29,851 nucleotides of DNA from Bacteroidota bacterium (GCA_023418315.1 JAEZZY010000006.1:1-29851); one strand, 5' to 3'. Positions 21,513-29,628 are shown, counted from the first letter of the stretch. The notes: generated from the letters alone by a model not told the origin. Made by a program: numbers and translations.

Positions 21513-21535
21513 CTTTTGTTATTTTTTTAGGAGGC

Positions 21536-22372
21536 TTAGCTTTTTGCTTTTTTCAGCAAGTCTTTACCGATTTTTACATAGTCATCGTTTTTCGCATCGC
21601 TAGCCAGATCTATTACTTTCTGAGCGGTAGCTGCAGCTCCTTTTTTATCCTTCAGTTTCAACTGGATTTTCGCTTTCAGCGCTTGCATCCAGAAGGCATT
21701 GGGGTTTTGCTCCAGCGCTTTGTCGGTCCATGCCAGCGCTTGATTCATGTCTTTATTATTATTGTAATAATAATTAGCTGCCTGGAAATACGGACGATTG
21801 TCTTTTACCACATTGTTTTCAATGTTCTTCATTATCTTCTCGTCTATATCCGCTTTTATAGGGATGGTAACGCGGCTGTTTTCCCAGCGCAATTCCAGAT
21901 CCATGCTGTTGTCCGTAATGTTCATAAACTGCATGGTAAAGGTTTCGATTTTACCGGTCATCTGTGCATTTTTTGCAGCTATGCGCGCCACTTCTTTTGA
22001 TGCATCGTATTTAGAAACATTTCCCCCAAGCGACAGATCGCTATAGAGCATCACCTCCCATTTGTCTTCTTTAGGAATGGTATAAAGCGCGTATTTACCG
22101 GCTTTCACGGCTTTGCCGCCAAAGGTTACGTCTTCGCCAAAGGTGATTTGCGTAGCCGCATTGGCGCCGGTGCGCCATATTTTATTATAAGGAACGAGGC
22201 CGCCGAACACGGTGCGGTCTTTAGCGCTTGGGCGGGAGTATTCTACCGTTACGGAAGAAAGTGCAAAATCTTGCTTTACGGTTTGCAACGGACTTGGAGC
22301 CGGTGTTTTTAACTGTGCGCCCGCTACAGATGCCATAAGAGTAGCCGCGGCTAAAAAAGAATAGAACTTCAT
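21536..22372 (-). CDS. DUF2911 protein with C-terminal TPR-like helices
   Basis: A 278-residue exported protein. MKFYSFLAAATLMASVAGA is a signal peptide. The DUF2911 domain (about 25-180) shows VTVEYSRPSAKDRTVFGGLV, then WRTGANAATQITFGEDV and GKYALYTIP, all hallmark strings of the family. Residues 185-278 are helical, with YYYNNNKDMNQALAWTDKAL and NAFWMQALKAKIQLKLKD, and read like two tetratricopeptide repeats. Proteins with this arrangement are frequent in Bacteroidota; the function is unknown, and the periplasm is the likely location. It is transcribed alone, divergent from the GT2 gene and ended by a clear terminator. Confidence 0.9.
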   Translation of the reverse strand: MKFYSFLAAATLMASVAGAQLKTPAPSPLQTVKQDFALSSVTVEYSRPSAKDRTVFGGLVPYNKIWRTGANAATQITFGEDVTFGGKAVKAGKYALYTIPKEDKWEVMLYSDLSLGGNVSKYDASKEVARIAAKNAQMTGKIETFTMQFMNITDNSMDLELRWENSRVTIPIKADIDEKIMKNIENNVVKDNRPYFQAANYYYNNNKDMNQALAWTDKALEQNPNAFWMQALKAKIQLKLKDKKGAAATAQKVIDLASDAKNDDYVKIGKDLLKKAKS

Positions 22373-22445
22373 GATGAAAAATATTTTTGATTTCGAGGGC
22401 GAAGATAAGGAAACAGAAAATGATGTCCGATATTCATCCTCTCAG

Positions 22446-22475
22446 TTTGATAATGTAATATTGCAACTATATTTT
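22446..22475 (+). promoter_or_regulatory. Candidate promoter of the GT2 gene, nearly leaderless
   Basis: TTTG (22446-22449), an 18-base spacer, then TATATTTT (22468-22475), seven of eight matches to TAnnTTTG. The ATG at 22480 follows by four bases, so the transcript would begin at or beside the start codon. Confidence 0.5.
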
Positions 22476-22479
22476 TTCG

Positions 22480-23466
22480 ATGGAGACAAAGGCAGCCCAT
22501 ATTGAATTATCTATAGTAGTACCGGTTTTTAACGAAGAACTGATTATCGAAGAGCTGGTGCGCAGAATGGTAGCTGCCGCCGAATCCATTACGCCGGATT
22601 ATGAAATTGTTTTTGTGAACGACGGAAGCAAAGATGCCAGTTTGCAAAAACTCAAAGCAGCCTGTGCGCGGCAACCTAAGCTCCGGTACATCAGCTTTTC
22701 CCGCAATTTCGGACATCAGATAGCCATCACTGCCGGGATGGATTATACAAGAGGAGAAGCGATTGTTACGATAGACGGAGACCTGCAAGACCCGCCGGAG
22801 CTGATTCCGAAAATGTATGAGGAATATAGGAAAGGTTATAAAGTAGTATATGCCAAGCGGCACAAACGAGCCGGCGAAAGCTTTTTCAAACTCTTTACCG
22901 CCAAGGCTTTTTACCGGCTGATGGCAAAGTTGGTTTCTTTTGAAATTCCGTTGGACGTAGGCGATTTCAGGTTGATTAGCAGAGATGTTTTGCATTATCT
23001 AAAAGAAATGAAAGAACCGGATAAGTACATCCGCGGGCAAATAGCCTGGTTGGGTTTTAAAAGCACCTATGTGATGTTCGACCGCGATGAACGCAAGCAT
23101 GGGAAAACTAATTATCCGTTCAAAAAAATGCTGCGTCTTGCATTTAATGGTATTACGGCGTTTTCCGATTCTCCGTTGAAGATAGCCATGACGTTGGGTT
23201 TTACGGTTTGCGGTATTTCTTTCGTCTTACTGATTTACACCGTACTGATTTATATTTTTGAAAAAGAAAAAGTGCTACCCGGATGGGCATCCATCATTGT
23301 GAGCATTACTTTTTTGGGTGGGGTGCAGTTGCTTTGCTTGGGCATGATTGGGGAATATATTAGCCGCATCATCAACAATGTGCGGGAGCGACCTCTGTAT
23401 GTGATTGACCAGACTTCGGAGGAGGATACTCCCTATAAAGAGGAAAAAAATGCTATCGGCTTTTAA
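22480..23466 (+). CDS. GT2 family glycosyltransferase (DPM1/GtrB-like) with two C-terminal helices
   Basis: A 328-residue membrane-anchored transferase, probably moving a sugar from a nucleotide donor onto polyprenyl phosphate. The GT-A domain shows LSIVVPVFNEE (10-20), FVNDGSKD, the donor/metal motif TIDGDLQDPPE, and QIAWLGFKSTYVMFDRDE with RKHGKTNYPFKKM, strings characteristic of the DPM1/GtrB/YfdH group. Two hydrophobic helices lie near residues 235-262 and 268-292, followed by EYISRIINNVRERPLYVI, the usual ending of this group. The ATG at 22480 is the only sensible start. The stop overlaps the convergent cyclase gene by four bases. No flippase or glucosyltransferase partner is adjacent. 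Confidence 0.92.
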   Translation: METKAAHIELSIVVPVFNEELIIEELVRRMVAAAESITPDYEIVFVNDGSKDASLQKLKAACARQPKLRYISFSRNFGHQIAITAGMDYTRGEAIVTIDGDLQDPPELIPKMYEEYRKGYKVVYAKRHKRAGESFFKLFTAKAFYRLMAKLVSFEIPLDVGDFRLISRDVLHYLKEMKEPDKYIRGQIAWLGFKSTYVMFDRDERKHGKTNYPFKKMLRLAFNGITAFSDSPLKIAMTLGFTVCGISFVLLIYTVLIYIFEKEKVLPGWASIIVSITFLGGVQLLCLGMIGEYISRIINNVRERPLYVIDQTSEEDTPYKEEKNAIGF

Positions 23467-25463
23467 CCCGCACTTTCCACAAAATACATTTCCATTTCGC
23501 CTTTCCCTTTGGCTTGCAGTTTTCCGCGAGCTGTGCAGATAAAGTCGTTTTTTACTAAGTTATAGGTGGCTTCGGAGATATTGATTTTGCCCGGAAGGCT
23601 GCTTTGCTCCATGCGTGCGGCGGTGTTTACCGTATCGCCCCAAATGTCGTAAGCGAATTTTTTAACCCCGATAATGCCGGCTATCAATGAACCAGAGTTA
23701 ATGCCGATGCGGATGTCCAAGCCATAAGGTACCTCTTGCTTCCTTTTTTGCACAAACTCTAAAATATCCAATGCTGCGTTCACAGTATTCTGCGCATGGC
23801 GTTCATCATTCACAGGCAAACCACAAACTGCCAAATAAGCATCTCCGATGGTTTTTATTTTCTCTAAGCCATGCCTTTCCATAATCTTATCAAAAGCTGT
23901 GAAATTGATATTGAGTTCATTCAATAATTCTTCTACGCCTAACTGTTCTGATATTTTAGTGAAGTTGACGAAGTCGGTGAAAAGTACAGACACTTCGTCG
24001 TAGCGGTGTGCTTTGGAATATCCGTTCAGCTTCAGTTCTTCGGCTACTTCTTGGGGAAGAATATTGAGGAGTAATTCATCGGAACGTTGCTTTTCCTCGG
24101 CAATTTCTTTGGTGCGTACGGCTACTTCATTTTCCAATCGGGCATTTTGATTTTCGAGAATGGATTGTTTTTCGACAGAGAGTGCGGCTACATTGGCAAG
24201 TTCTTTAGAAAGGTTTTTGCTGGTAGATGAAAAACGCCATGCGAGAAATGCGGATATGGAAATGGGTATGCTAACAATAGAAAGGAGCAAAACGGCACCG
24301 AATGTATTATTAACATTCTTTAAAAGCCCTAAAAGACCCAAGACTATAAACATGCCCCAAATAGCAAACGCTACAATAATCCCACTCCCGAGAATAAAGG
24401 CACCGGGCATTTTTTTCACCATAGCTATAATCATCATAACAAAAGTATAGCTTACCGAAAGAAACATTAAAACACCTACCATTATAGAAGAGAAGTCACT
24501 CTCTATCTGAAGATCTATATAAGAAATAAGGAGGGTAATTACTCCAAGCAGCAGTATAATTTTCAGGAATATTTTTCGCTTGCTGAAAAGCTTGGCAACG
24601 AATGCGCTTAAGGCGGTGGTGCCTACAATGGTGGTATTTGATATAACGAGGATGGAGGAATTGCTATCTATCGGAAAAACAGAAGAAAAAACATAGTGGG
24701 CATAGTATAGCAGTACGGAAAGCGATAAGGTGAAAAGCGCAAAATACAGATTGGAATAATCACTCCGATAAAAAAGAAACATAAGAAAATGCGTGAGGAA
24801 CAAGGTAAAGAAAACAGTTCCCAAGGTTATTAAAAACCAAGAGGCTACCCACATGCTCCCTGTACCCGATTTGTAAACATTATTTGCTGTAGCTATAGAC
24901 ACGCCTAAGCCCCACATTTCATCGTCATTCATCTTCGCATCCTTATTTTCGTAACGGATTGCTATCAAATGCGCATTCGTGTCTGGTAATGAAAAAAATA
25001 CAGGCTGGGAGCTAAGTGCATAATAAGTATGTTTGCCGTTTGTATCAAACGCCCCTACTCGATAGAGCAAATCGCCATCCAGAAAAACTTCCATTGCTCC
25101 TGCGCCGGTAAACTTCATACCCATCGCCTTTTTGACAAAAGCCTTCTCTGCTTTTACATTCACCCGAAACCAGGCTACACCTTCCCCCGATTTTCCGGAT
25201 ATCAGCTCGTCATAGGTAAAAAAAGACAGGCGTTTTTCCCAGCTCGTATCATTGTATAAAGGAGCTGCAAACATAGGGTCGTCTGCATTCTTGTATCGAA
25301 ACAGTGTTTTTTCGTCCTCTTTAGAATTGATGGTAATACTTTGGTCTCTTAGTACATCGCTTTCTATGGTAGTGGAATTCAGGTAGAATGTATCTGTCTT
25401 TTTTTCTTTCGCAGGGCTTGCGAAACAGATGAAAAGACCGAGGATAAGAAAAAAAAATCTCAT
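23463..25463 (-). CDS. Class III adenylate cyclase with seven-helix DISM receptor region
   Basis: A 666-residue membrane receptor-cyclase. After a signal peptide (MRFFFLILGLFICFASPA) comes a periplasmic beta-rich domain with WFRVNVKAEKAF and GAGAMEVFLDGDLLYRVGAF, resembling 7TMR-DISM extracellular domains. About seven membrane helices follow (roughly 205-410), then a coiled coil (about 420-470). The cyclase domain from about 491 has metal ligands Asp497 (LFTDF) and Asp541 (TIGDAY), adenine-selecting Lys537 and Asp606 (AYDIWGD), and catalytic Asn613 and Arg617 (TVNTAARM), so it should make cAMP. The start is ATG 25463; a GTG at 25475 is possible. No cAMP-binding effector is in the window. Confidence 0.92.
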   Translation of the reverse strand: MRFFFLILGLFICFASPAKEKKTDTFYLNSTTIESDVLRDQSITINSKEDEKTLFRYKNADDPMFAAPLYNDTSWEKRLSFFTYDELISGKSGEGVAWFRVNVKAEKAFVKKAMGMKFTGAGAMEVFLDGDLLYRVGAFDTNGKHTYYALSSQPVFFSLPDTNAHLIAIRYENKDAKMNDDEMWGLGVSIATANNVYKSGTGSMWVASWFLITLGTVFFTLFLTHFLMFLFYRSDYSNLYFALFTLSLSVLLYYAHYVFSSVFPIDSNSSILVISNTTIVGTTALSAFVAKLFSKRKIFLKIILLLGVITLLISYIDLQIESDFSSIMVGVLMFLSVSYTFVMMIIAMVKKMPGAFILGSGIIVAFAIWGMFIVLGLLGLLKNVNNTFGAVLLLSIVSIPISISAFLAWRFSSTSKNLSKELANVAALSVEKQSILENQNARLENEVAVRTKEIAEEKQRSDELLLNILPQEVAEELKLNGYSKAHRYDEVSVLFTDFVNFTKISEQLGVEELLNELNINFTAFDKIMERHGLEKIKTIGDAYLAVCGLPVNDERHAQNTVNAALDILEFVQKRKQEVPYGLDIRIGINSGSLIAGIIGVKKFAYDIWGDTVNTAARMEQSSLPGKINISEATYNLVKNDFICTARGKLQAKGKGEMEMYFVESAG

Positions 25464-25493
25464 AATACAGAGCACAAAATATCAAATGTTTCG

Positions 25494-25528
25494 CAAAAGA
25501 AAACCGCTTCAGTAAAAAACTAAAGCGG
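25494..25528 (-). terminator. Terminator of the isc operon
   Basis: On the minus strand CCGCTTTAGT (25528-25519) and ACTGAAGCGG (25513-25504) form a 10-position stem with one mismatch and a T5 loop. TTTTCTTTT follows. It lies 26 bases after the iscA stop and before the separately promoted cyclase gene. Confidence 0.87.
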
Positions 25529-25554
25529 CATCTCCTATAAATCATGAAAAAATA

Positions 25555-25881
25555 CTACACGGCAAAACTTTCTCCGCACCCGCAGCTACGGCTGGCATTC
25601 GGATTAATAAAGTGAAATCCTTTACCATTCAGCCCGTCGGAGAAATCTAAGGTGGTATCGCAGAGGTATAAAAAACTTTTAAGGTCGGTAACGAGTTTCA
25701 CCCCGTTTTCTTCAAACACCTGGTCGTTGGGCTGGCTTTCATTGTCAAAATCCAGTTTATAGGACAAGCCCGAACAGCCGCCGCCCACTACGCTCACCCG
25801 CAGGAAATAATCCTCCGTCAAGCCTGTTTCTTGTTTCAGGTGTGCCACTTTATCTTTTGCTTTCTCGCTGATGTGTATCAT
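25555..25881 (-). CDS. iscA: A-type iron-sulfur carrier protein (IscA/SufA/ErpA family)
   Basis: A 108-residue Fe-S carrier that receives clusters or iron and passes them to target proteins. The three conserved cysteines are Cys36 (VVGGGCSGLSYKLDF) and Cys100/Cys102 (SRSCGCGESFAV). The start MIHISEKAKDKV at 25881 is the family N-terminus; the nine extra codons possible upstream run into the tandem repeats and are unlikely. It is the last gene of the iscS-iscU-iscA group. The 100 bases between iscU and iscA hold unusual repeats and a long hairpin. IscA, SufA and ErpA cannot be told apart with certainty from sequence alone. Confidence 0.93.
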   Translation of the reverse strand: MIHISEKAKDKVAHLKQETGLTEDYFLRVSVVGGGCSGLSYKLDFDNESQPNDQVFEENGVKLVTDLKSFLYLCDTTLDFSDGLNGKGFHFINPNASRSCGCGESFAV

Positions 25882-25892
25882 TTTTTTCTGTC

Positions 25893-25962
25893 GTTTACAC
25901 GTTGACATGTTTACAAGTTGATTTGTTTATAGGTTGATATGGAAACGTATTAACCTATAAAC
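25893..25962 (-). repeat. 16-bp tandem repeats and a 15-bp hairpin between iscU and iscA
   Basis: Three exact-period units of 16 bases on the plus strand: GTTTACACGTTGACAT (25893-25908), GTTTACAAGTTGATTT (25909-25924) and GTTTATAGGTTGATAT (25925-25940). The start of the third unit, GTTTATAGGTTGATA (25925-25939), pairs with TATTAACCTATAAAC (25948-25962) over 15 positions with one G-T wobble and an 8-base loop. In the isc mRNA this hairpin would lie between the iscU stop and the iscA start. Confidence 0.85.
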
Positions 25963-25981
25963 CTATCCACTATTCAACCCA

Positions 25982-26398
25982 CTAATGTTTCTTTCCTTCG
26001 GCTTCTAATTCAGGCAATCCGTTTTTCACGCGGTAATCGTTGATGGCTGCTTTGATGGCATCTTCCGCCAATACGGAGCAGTGGATTTTCACCGGTGGAA
26101 GACTTAGTTCTTCTACGATGTCCATATTGTCAATTGCCAAAGCCTCATCTACGGATTTGCCTTTCAGCCATTCGGTAGCAAGGGAAGAAGAAGCGATAGC
26201 CGAGCCGCAACCGAAGGTTTTAAATTTCGCATCGCTGATGACGCCGGTTTCTTCATCCACTTCTATTTGTAGGCGCATTACATCGCCGCATTCAGGAGCA
26301 CCTACAAGGCCGGTTCCTACATTTTTTTTGCCTTTATCCAGCGTACCCACATTTTTAGGATGTTGGTAGTGGTCTATTACTTTTTCTGAGTATGCCAT
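25982..26398 (-). CDS. iscU: Iron-sulfur cluster scaffold protein IscU
   Basis: A 138-residue scaffold on which IscS-derived sulfur and iron are assembled into a cluster. The conserved ligands are present: Cys37 and Asp39 in GAPECGDVM, Cys64 in FGCGSAIASSS, and His106-Cys107 in LPPVKIHCS. The last is also next to the binding site for the HscA/HscB chaperones (LPPVK). The N-terminus MAYSEKVIDHYQHPKNVG is canonical. It normally follows iscS directly; here the toxin-antitoxin pair is placed between them. No iscR, hscA, hscB or fdx gene is seen nearby. Confidence 0.97.
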   Translation of the reverse strand: MAYSEKVIDHYQHPKNVGTLDKGKKNVGTGLVGAPECGDVMRLQIEVDEETGVISDAKFKTFGCGSAIASSSLATEWLKGKSVDEALAIDNMDIVEELSLPPVKIHCSVLAEDAIKAAINDYRVKNGLPELEAEGKKH

Positions 26399-26453
26399 GG
26401 TTTTAAATTTTTAATTTTTGAGTGTTGAATTTTGAATGCTCAACGGAGCGTTA

Positions 26454-26714
26454 TTATTCGTAGTGTCCTTTTAAAGAATATATTACTAAATGTTTTTTAT
26501 TTACAGAATATACAATTCTATCTTCTTTGGTTAATCGTCTTGACCATACGCCTGCGAGATGATGTTTTAACGGCTCGGGTTTCCCTGTACCTGAAAAAGG
26601 AGTCTCTTTTATCTCCTCAATTAGAATAGAAATCTTTTCTAACATTTTCTTCTTTCCGGATAGCTTCCATGTCTTCACATCCTCCAAAGCTTTGTCAGTA
26701 TATACTATTTCCAA
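26454..26714 (-). CDS. yoeB: YoeB/Txe family mRNA interferase toxin
   Basis: An 86-residue toxin of the RelE fold that cleaves mRNA at the ribosomal A site. The catalytic residues known for E. coli YoeB are all present one position later: Glu47 in GTGKPEPLK, Arg66 in KEDRIVYSV, and His84-Tyr85 in the terminal GHYE. The segment GVWSRRLTKEDRIVY is the family signature. It overlaps the antitoxin gene by ten bases, so translation is coupled. The gene looks intact and probably active. Its site, between iscS and iscU on the same strand, is unusual and suggests insertion into the operon. Confidence 0.93.
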   Translation of the reverse strand: MEIVYTDKALEDVKTWKLSGKKKMLEKISILIEEIKETPFSGTGKPEPLKHHLAGVWSRRLTKEDRIVYSVNKKHLVIYSLKGHYE

Positions 26715-26926
26715 AGATCTTCTGTTTTGATAGCGGTATATTTCCCATCTTTATATTGTTGCTGACTTTCTAAAATCTTCTCCACAAATTCAGGATTATA
26801 AGGCTTCTCCTTCTTTGTGATTTTCTTTTTCTCAGCCGTTTCAAATGCAACACCTAATGCCGTAAGGACAGCTTTCACTTTCTTTCCCATTTCGCCTTCA
26901 GGGTTATGTACTATAAGTGTTTCCAT
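26705..26926 (-). CDS. Antitoxin partner of YoeB
   Basis: A 73-residue protein. The first third (METLIVHNPEGEMGKKVKAVLTALG) resembles a short N-terminal dimerisation/DNA-binding region, and the Lys-rich middle and C-terminus (YNPEFVEKILESQQQYKDGKY) end with TEDLWK, the usual toxin-wrapping tail of RelE/YoeB antitoxins in Bacteroidota. It is not a classic YefM/Phd sequence, but the small DUF2683-like antitoxins of this phylum look like this. Its ATG at 26926 comes 36 bases after iscS, and its last ten bases overlap yoeB. It should neutralise the toxin and may bind DNA near 26927-26962. Confidence 0.87.
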   Translation of the reverse strand: METLIVHNPEGEMGKKVKAVLTALGVAFETAEKKKITKKEKPYNPEFVEKILESQQQYKDGKYTAIKTEDLWK

Positions 26927-26962
26927 TTTTTATTGTTTTGACTTTTAAACTATTCATTATCC

Positions 26963-28183
26963 CTAATGGTGCGCCCATTCAATACTGTTCAGGTCTATTC
27001 CTTCTTTATACATTTCCCAAAGCGGACTCATTTCACGCAGTTTCAGCACTGTTTCTTTTATTGCGTTGATGGTATAATCAATCTGCTCATCCGTAGTAAA
27101 TCTTCCCAAGCCAAAACGCAGCGAACTATGTGCAAGATCATCTCCCAAGCCTAAAGCCTTTAGTACGTAAGAAGGTTCAAGAGAAGCCGAAGTACAAGCG
27201 GAGCCGCTGGATAAGGCGATGTCTTTATTAAAGCCCATCATCAGCCCTTCGCCTTCCACATATTTAAACGAGATATTGCTCACATGCGGCAGGCGGCTAT
27301 CGGGAGTACCGTTTACATAGGCTTCTTCGAGTTCTAATAAGGATTTTTCCAAACGGTCGCGCATTTTGCTCAGTTTTGCTGCTTCGCTTTCCATTTCGTT
27401 CATGCAAAGCTCACATGCTTTACCAAAGCCTACAATGCCGGGTACATTCAGCGTACCACTGCGCATACCGCGCTCGTGTCCGCCGCCGTCCATTTGTGCC
27501 GTTACTTTCACACGCGGATTTTTACGACGTACATACAAAGCGCCCACGCCTTTAGGACCATACATTTTATGGCCGCTGAATGCCATCAGATCTATACCGT
27601 CAGCCATCACATTTACGGGGATTTTACCCACTGCCTGCGTGCCATCGGTAAAAAATAATACGTTGTGTTTTTTAGCTATCGCGCTGATTTCCCGCACCGG
27701 CTGCACCACGCCAATTTCATTATTTCCATACATGATGGCGATGAGAATGGTTTTGTCGGTGATGGCTTTTTCTAATTCGTTCAAATCAATCAAGCCGTTT
27801 TCCTGAACTGCCAGATAAGTTACTTGCCCACCGAGTTTTTCGATGTGCTTGCAAGTGTCTAATACAGCTTTATGCTCGGTAGTAGCGGTGATGATATGAT
27901 TTCCTTTGGAAGCATACATTTCAAACACACCTTTTATAGCAAGGTTATCCGCTTCTGTAGCGCCGGAGGTAAAGATGATTTCTTTCGGGTCGGCATTGAT
28001 TAATCTTGCTACCTGCTCCCGTGCATAATCCACAGCTTCTTCGGCAGCCCATCCGAATTGGTGGTTACGGCTTGCGGCATTTCCGAATTTTTCGGTAAAA
28101 TAAGGCATCATGGCTTCCAGCACACGCGGATCCATAGGAGTGGTCGCGTTATTGTCCAAATATATAGGCAGTTTCAATTTCAT
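26963..28183 (-). CDS. iscS: Cysteine desulfurase IscS
   Basis: A 406-residue pyridoxal-phosphate enzyme that takes sulfur from cysteine for Fe-S clusters and tRNA thiolation. The N-terminus MKLKLPIYLDNNATTPMDPR is canonical, so the ATG at 28183 is preferred over a frame starting at 28207. The cofactor lysine is Lys206 in FSGHKMYGPKG, His105 in TTEHKAVL stacks on the ring, and the persulfide Cys330 is in SSGSACTSASLEPSYVL on the mobile loop typical of the IscS (group I) class. It heads the isc group. The 107-base divergent gap to the epimerase gene contains a weak -7 match TACCTTCG at 28217-28210 on its strand. Confidence 0.97.
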   Translation of the reverse strand: MKLKLPIYLDNNATTPMDPRVLEAMMPYFTEKFGNAASRNHQFGWAAEEAVDYAREQVARLINADPKEIIFTSGATEADNLAIKGVFEMYASKGNHIITATTEHKAVLDTCKHIEKLGGQVTYLAVQENGLIDLNELEKAITDKTILIAIMYGNNEIGVVQPVREISAIAKKHNVLFFTDGTQAVGKIPVNVMADGIDLMAFSGHKMYGPKGVGALYVRRKNPRVKVTAQMDGGGHERGMRSGTLNVPGIVGFGKACELCMNEMESEAAKLSKMRDRLEKSLLELEEAYVNGTPDSRLPHVSNISFKYVEGEGLMMGFNKDIALSSGSACTSASLEPSYVLKALGLGDDLAHSSLRFGLGRFTTDEQIDYTINAIKETVLKLREMSPLWEMYKEGIDLNSIEWAHH

Positions 28184-28290
28184 TTTTGTTCTTATTGTGA
28201 TTTGCACTGCGAAGGTAAATCAATTGTGCTATTTTACCGTAGTTAGCCCTATTTTAGCTGCAAATATTCGCATTTACAAAAACTATTATC

Positions 28291-28692
28291 ATGCTCCGTA
28301 TCGAACATATAGGCATTGCAGTTTCCTCCTTAGAAAAATCCGTTCCGCTTTTCGAGCAATTATTAAATACACCTTGCTATAAAAAAGAAGCGGTGGAAAG
28401 CGAAGGCGTGGAAACGGCTTTTTTCCAAACCGGAGAATCAAAAGTGGAACTCTTAGAAGCTTCTGACGAAAACTCGCCTATAGCCAAGTTCCTTGCCAAA
28501 AAAGGGGAAGGCATTCACCACCTTGCTTTTGAGGTGGAAAATATAGAAGCAGAAATGAAACGGTTATCGGCTTTAGGCTTTGAACTATTAAATGAAACAC
28601 CCAAGCGCGGCGCGGATAATAAATTGGTGTGCTTTCTGCATCCGAAAACTACGAATGGAGTGTTGGTGGAGTTGTGTATGAGTGTGGAGTGA
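28291..28692 (+). CDS. mce: Methylmalonyl-CoA epimerase
   Basis: A 133-residue glyoxalase/VOC-fold enzyme that interconverts the (R) and (S) forms of methylmalonyl-CoA on the path between propionyl-CoA and succinyl-CoA. The metal ligands and signature strings are present: IEHIGIAV with His6, GEGIHHLAFEV with His76/His77, and the C-terminal VLVELCM with Glu127. KVELLEASDENSPIAKF is also typical. The length is normal. It is divergent from iscS. A weak promoter can be read as TTG (28224-28226) and TATTTTAG (28250-28257). Mutase and carboxylase genes of the pathway are not in the window. Confidence 0.95.
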   Translation: MLRIEHIGIAVSSLEKSVPLFEQLLNTPCYKKEAVESEGVETAFFQTGESKVELLEASDENSPIAKFLAKKGEGIHHLAFEVENIEAEMKRLSALGFELLNETPKRGADNKLVCFLHPKTTNGVLVELCMSVE

Positions 28693-28831
28693 ATTTTTGG
28701 GCGTCGCCGTTCGGAATTTCTATGGAGCAACAGTGGCGATAGCACCGTTGAAATGAGGATTTTTATTGGGCTTTTGAAAGGCGAATCTGAAAAAATACGC
28801 CGCAGCACTAAAGCAGGAGTTGTATAGGTTT

Positions 28832-28861
28832 TACGTGCTTGGTGTGCGTACCAAGCACGTA
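28832..28861 (+). terminator. Perfect 12-bp inverted repeat after mce (possible terminator)
   Basis: TACGTGCTTGGT (28832-28843) and ACCAAGCACGTA (28850-28861) are perfectly complementary with a 6-base loop GTGCGT. TATTTTAAAATTATT follows, which is T-rich but not a clean T run. It lies 140 bases after the mce stop. It may be a weak or bidirectional terminator, or a dispersed palindromic repeat. The rest of the 28693-28931 gap shows no gene. Confidence 0.5.
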
Positions 28862-28931
28862 TATTTTAAAATTATTGCGTTGGGTTAGGACACTCAACAC
28901 GGCATAATAGAGGGGGAGTTTACATTATAAG

Positions 28932-29615
28932 CTATCTGTGAACAGCCTTCTTGAAAGTAACAATTTGATTTTGTACGATAATTGTTTCGTTAAAACCATC
29001 CTCTAATAAATAATGAACGGGCTTCCCATCCTTAGTCGCAGGTATAAACTTGGGGCAATTCTTCAACGCTTCATACATAGCTGATTCAACTTTACTCTTT
29101 TGTTCCAATGGGATAGTAATCTCATCATTCCCTTCTTGCCTTTTCTCCATTTCTTTCAAATATTTTTGAAATTGACCAACATCTGTAAATTTTGCTTTAA
29201 TGTTTGAACTATTCGTTATATTTTTTAGATGATAAAAATCATAATAAACTAAACTCCCATTTTTATCTATTACCAAACTTAATGTTGGCATGGTGTAATT
29301 GCCATTAGGCAAAGATTTAGCTGCTATGCGTAACTTATCCTTTAAATAGTAATTAAATGTTTTGTTGCCGGTTAGTAAGGCACTATAGGAAACAGTGTTT
29401 TCATCAAAAATATGTTCACCGTTTAATTTGATAGGTGTAAGGTCAGAGTAAACTTTCTTCCCACCGTACCATATGAAAAAATGAGGCTTGGAAAAAACAA
29501 TATAATTACCGTTAAATTTAAGTGTTTTTTTATAATCTACTTGCCCGTGCATTACTTGCGATTGAAGGCTGTAGCTAACCATTAAGAAAATTAATACGAA
29601 TATATATTTTTTCAT
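28932..29615 (-). CDS. Exported protein of unknown function with TonB-C-like end
   Basis: A 227-residue protein with signal peptide MKKYIFVLIFLMVSYSLQS; the ATG at 29615 is preferred to the one at 29624 because it gives a standard signal. The mature part is beta-rich and I do not recognise its main domain (VYSDLTPIKLNGEHIFDEN, YYLKDKLRIAAKSLPNGNY). The last 50 residues (SAMYEALKNCPKFIPATKDG, then KPVHYLLEDGF) resemble the C-terminal fold of TonB-type energy transducers, where 'P-A-x-x-DGKPV' occurs, but no TonB membrane anchor and Pro-rich region are seen. The gene is more AT-rich than its neighbours, suggesting recent arrival. A perfect inverted repeat lies 13 bases before the start. Confidence 0.75.
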   Translation of the reverse strand: MKKYIFVLIFLMVSYSLQSQVMHGQVDYKKTLKFNGNYIVFSKPHFFIWYGGKKVYSDLTPIKLNGEHIFDENTVSYSALLTGNKTFNYYLKDKLRIAAKSLPNGNYTMPTLSLVIDKNGSLVYYDFYHLKNITNSSNIKAKFTDVGQFQKYLKEMEKRQEGNDEITIPLEQKSKVESAMYEALKNCPKFIPATKDGKPVHYLLEDGFNETIIVQNQIVTFKKAVHR

Positions 29616-29628
29616 ATGTAGCATGATT

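Noticed and set aside
25893..25940. Tandem 16-bp units as a possible CRISPR array
   Set aside because: Units are contiguous with no spacers, too short and diverging; no cas genes in the window.
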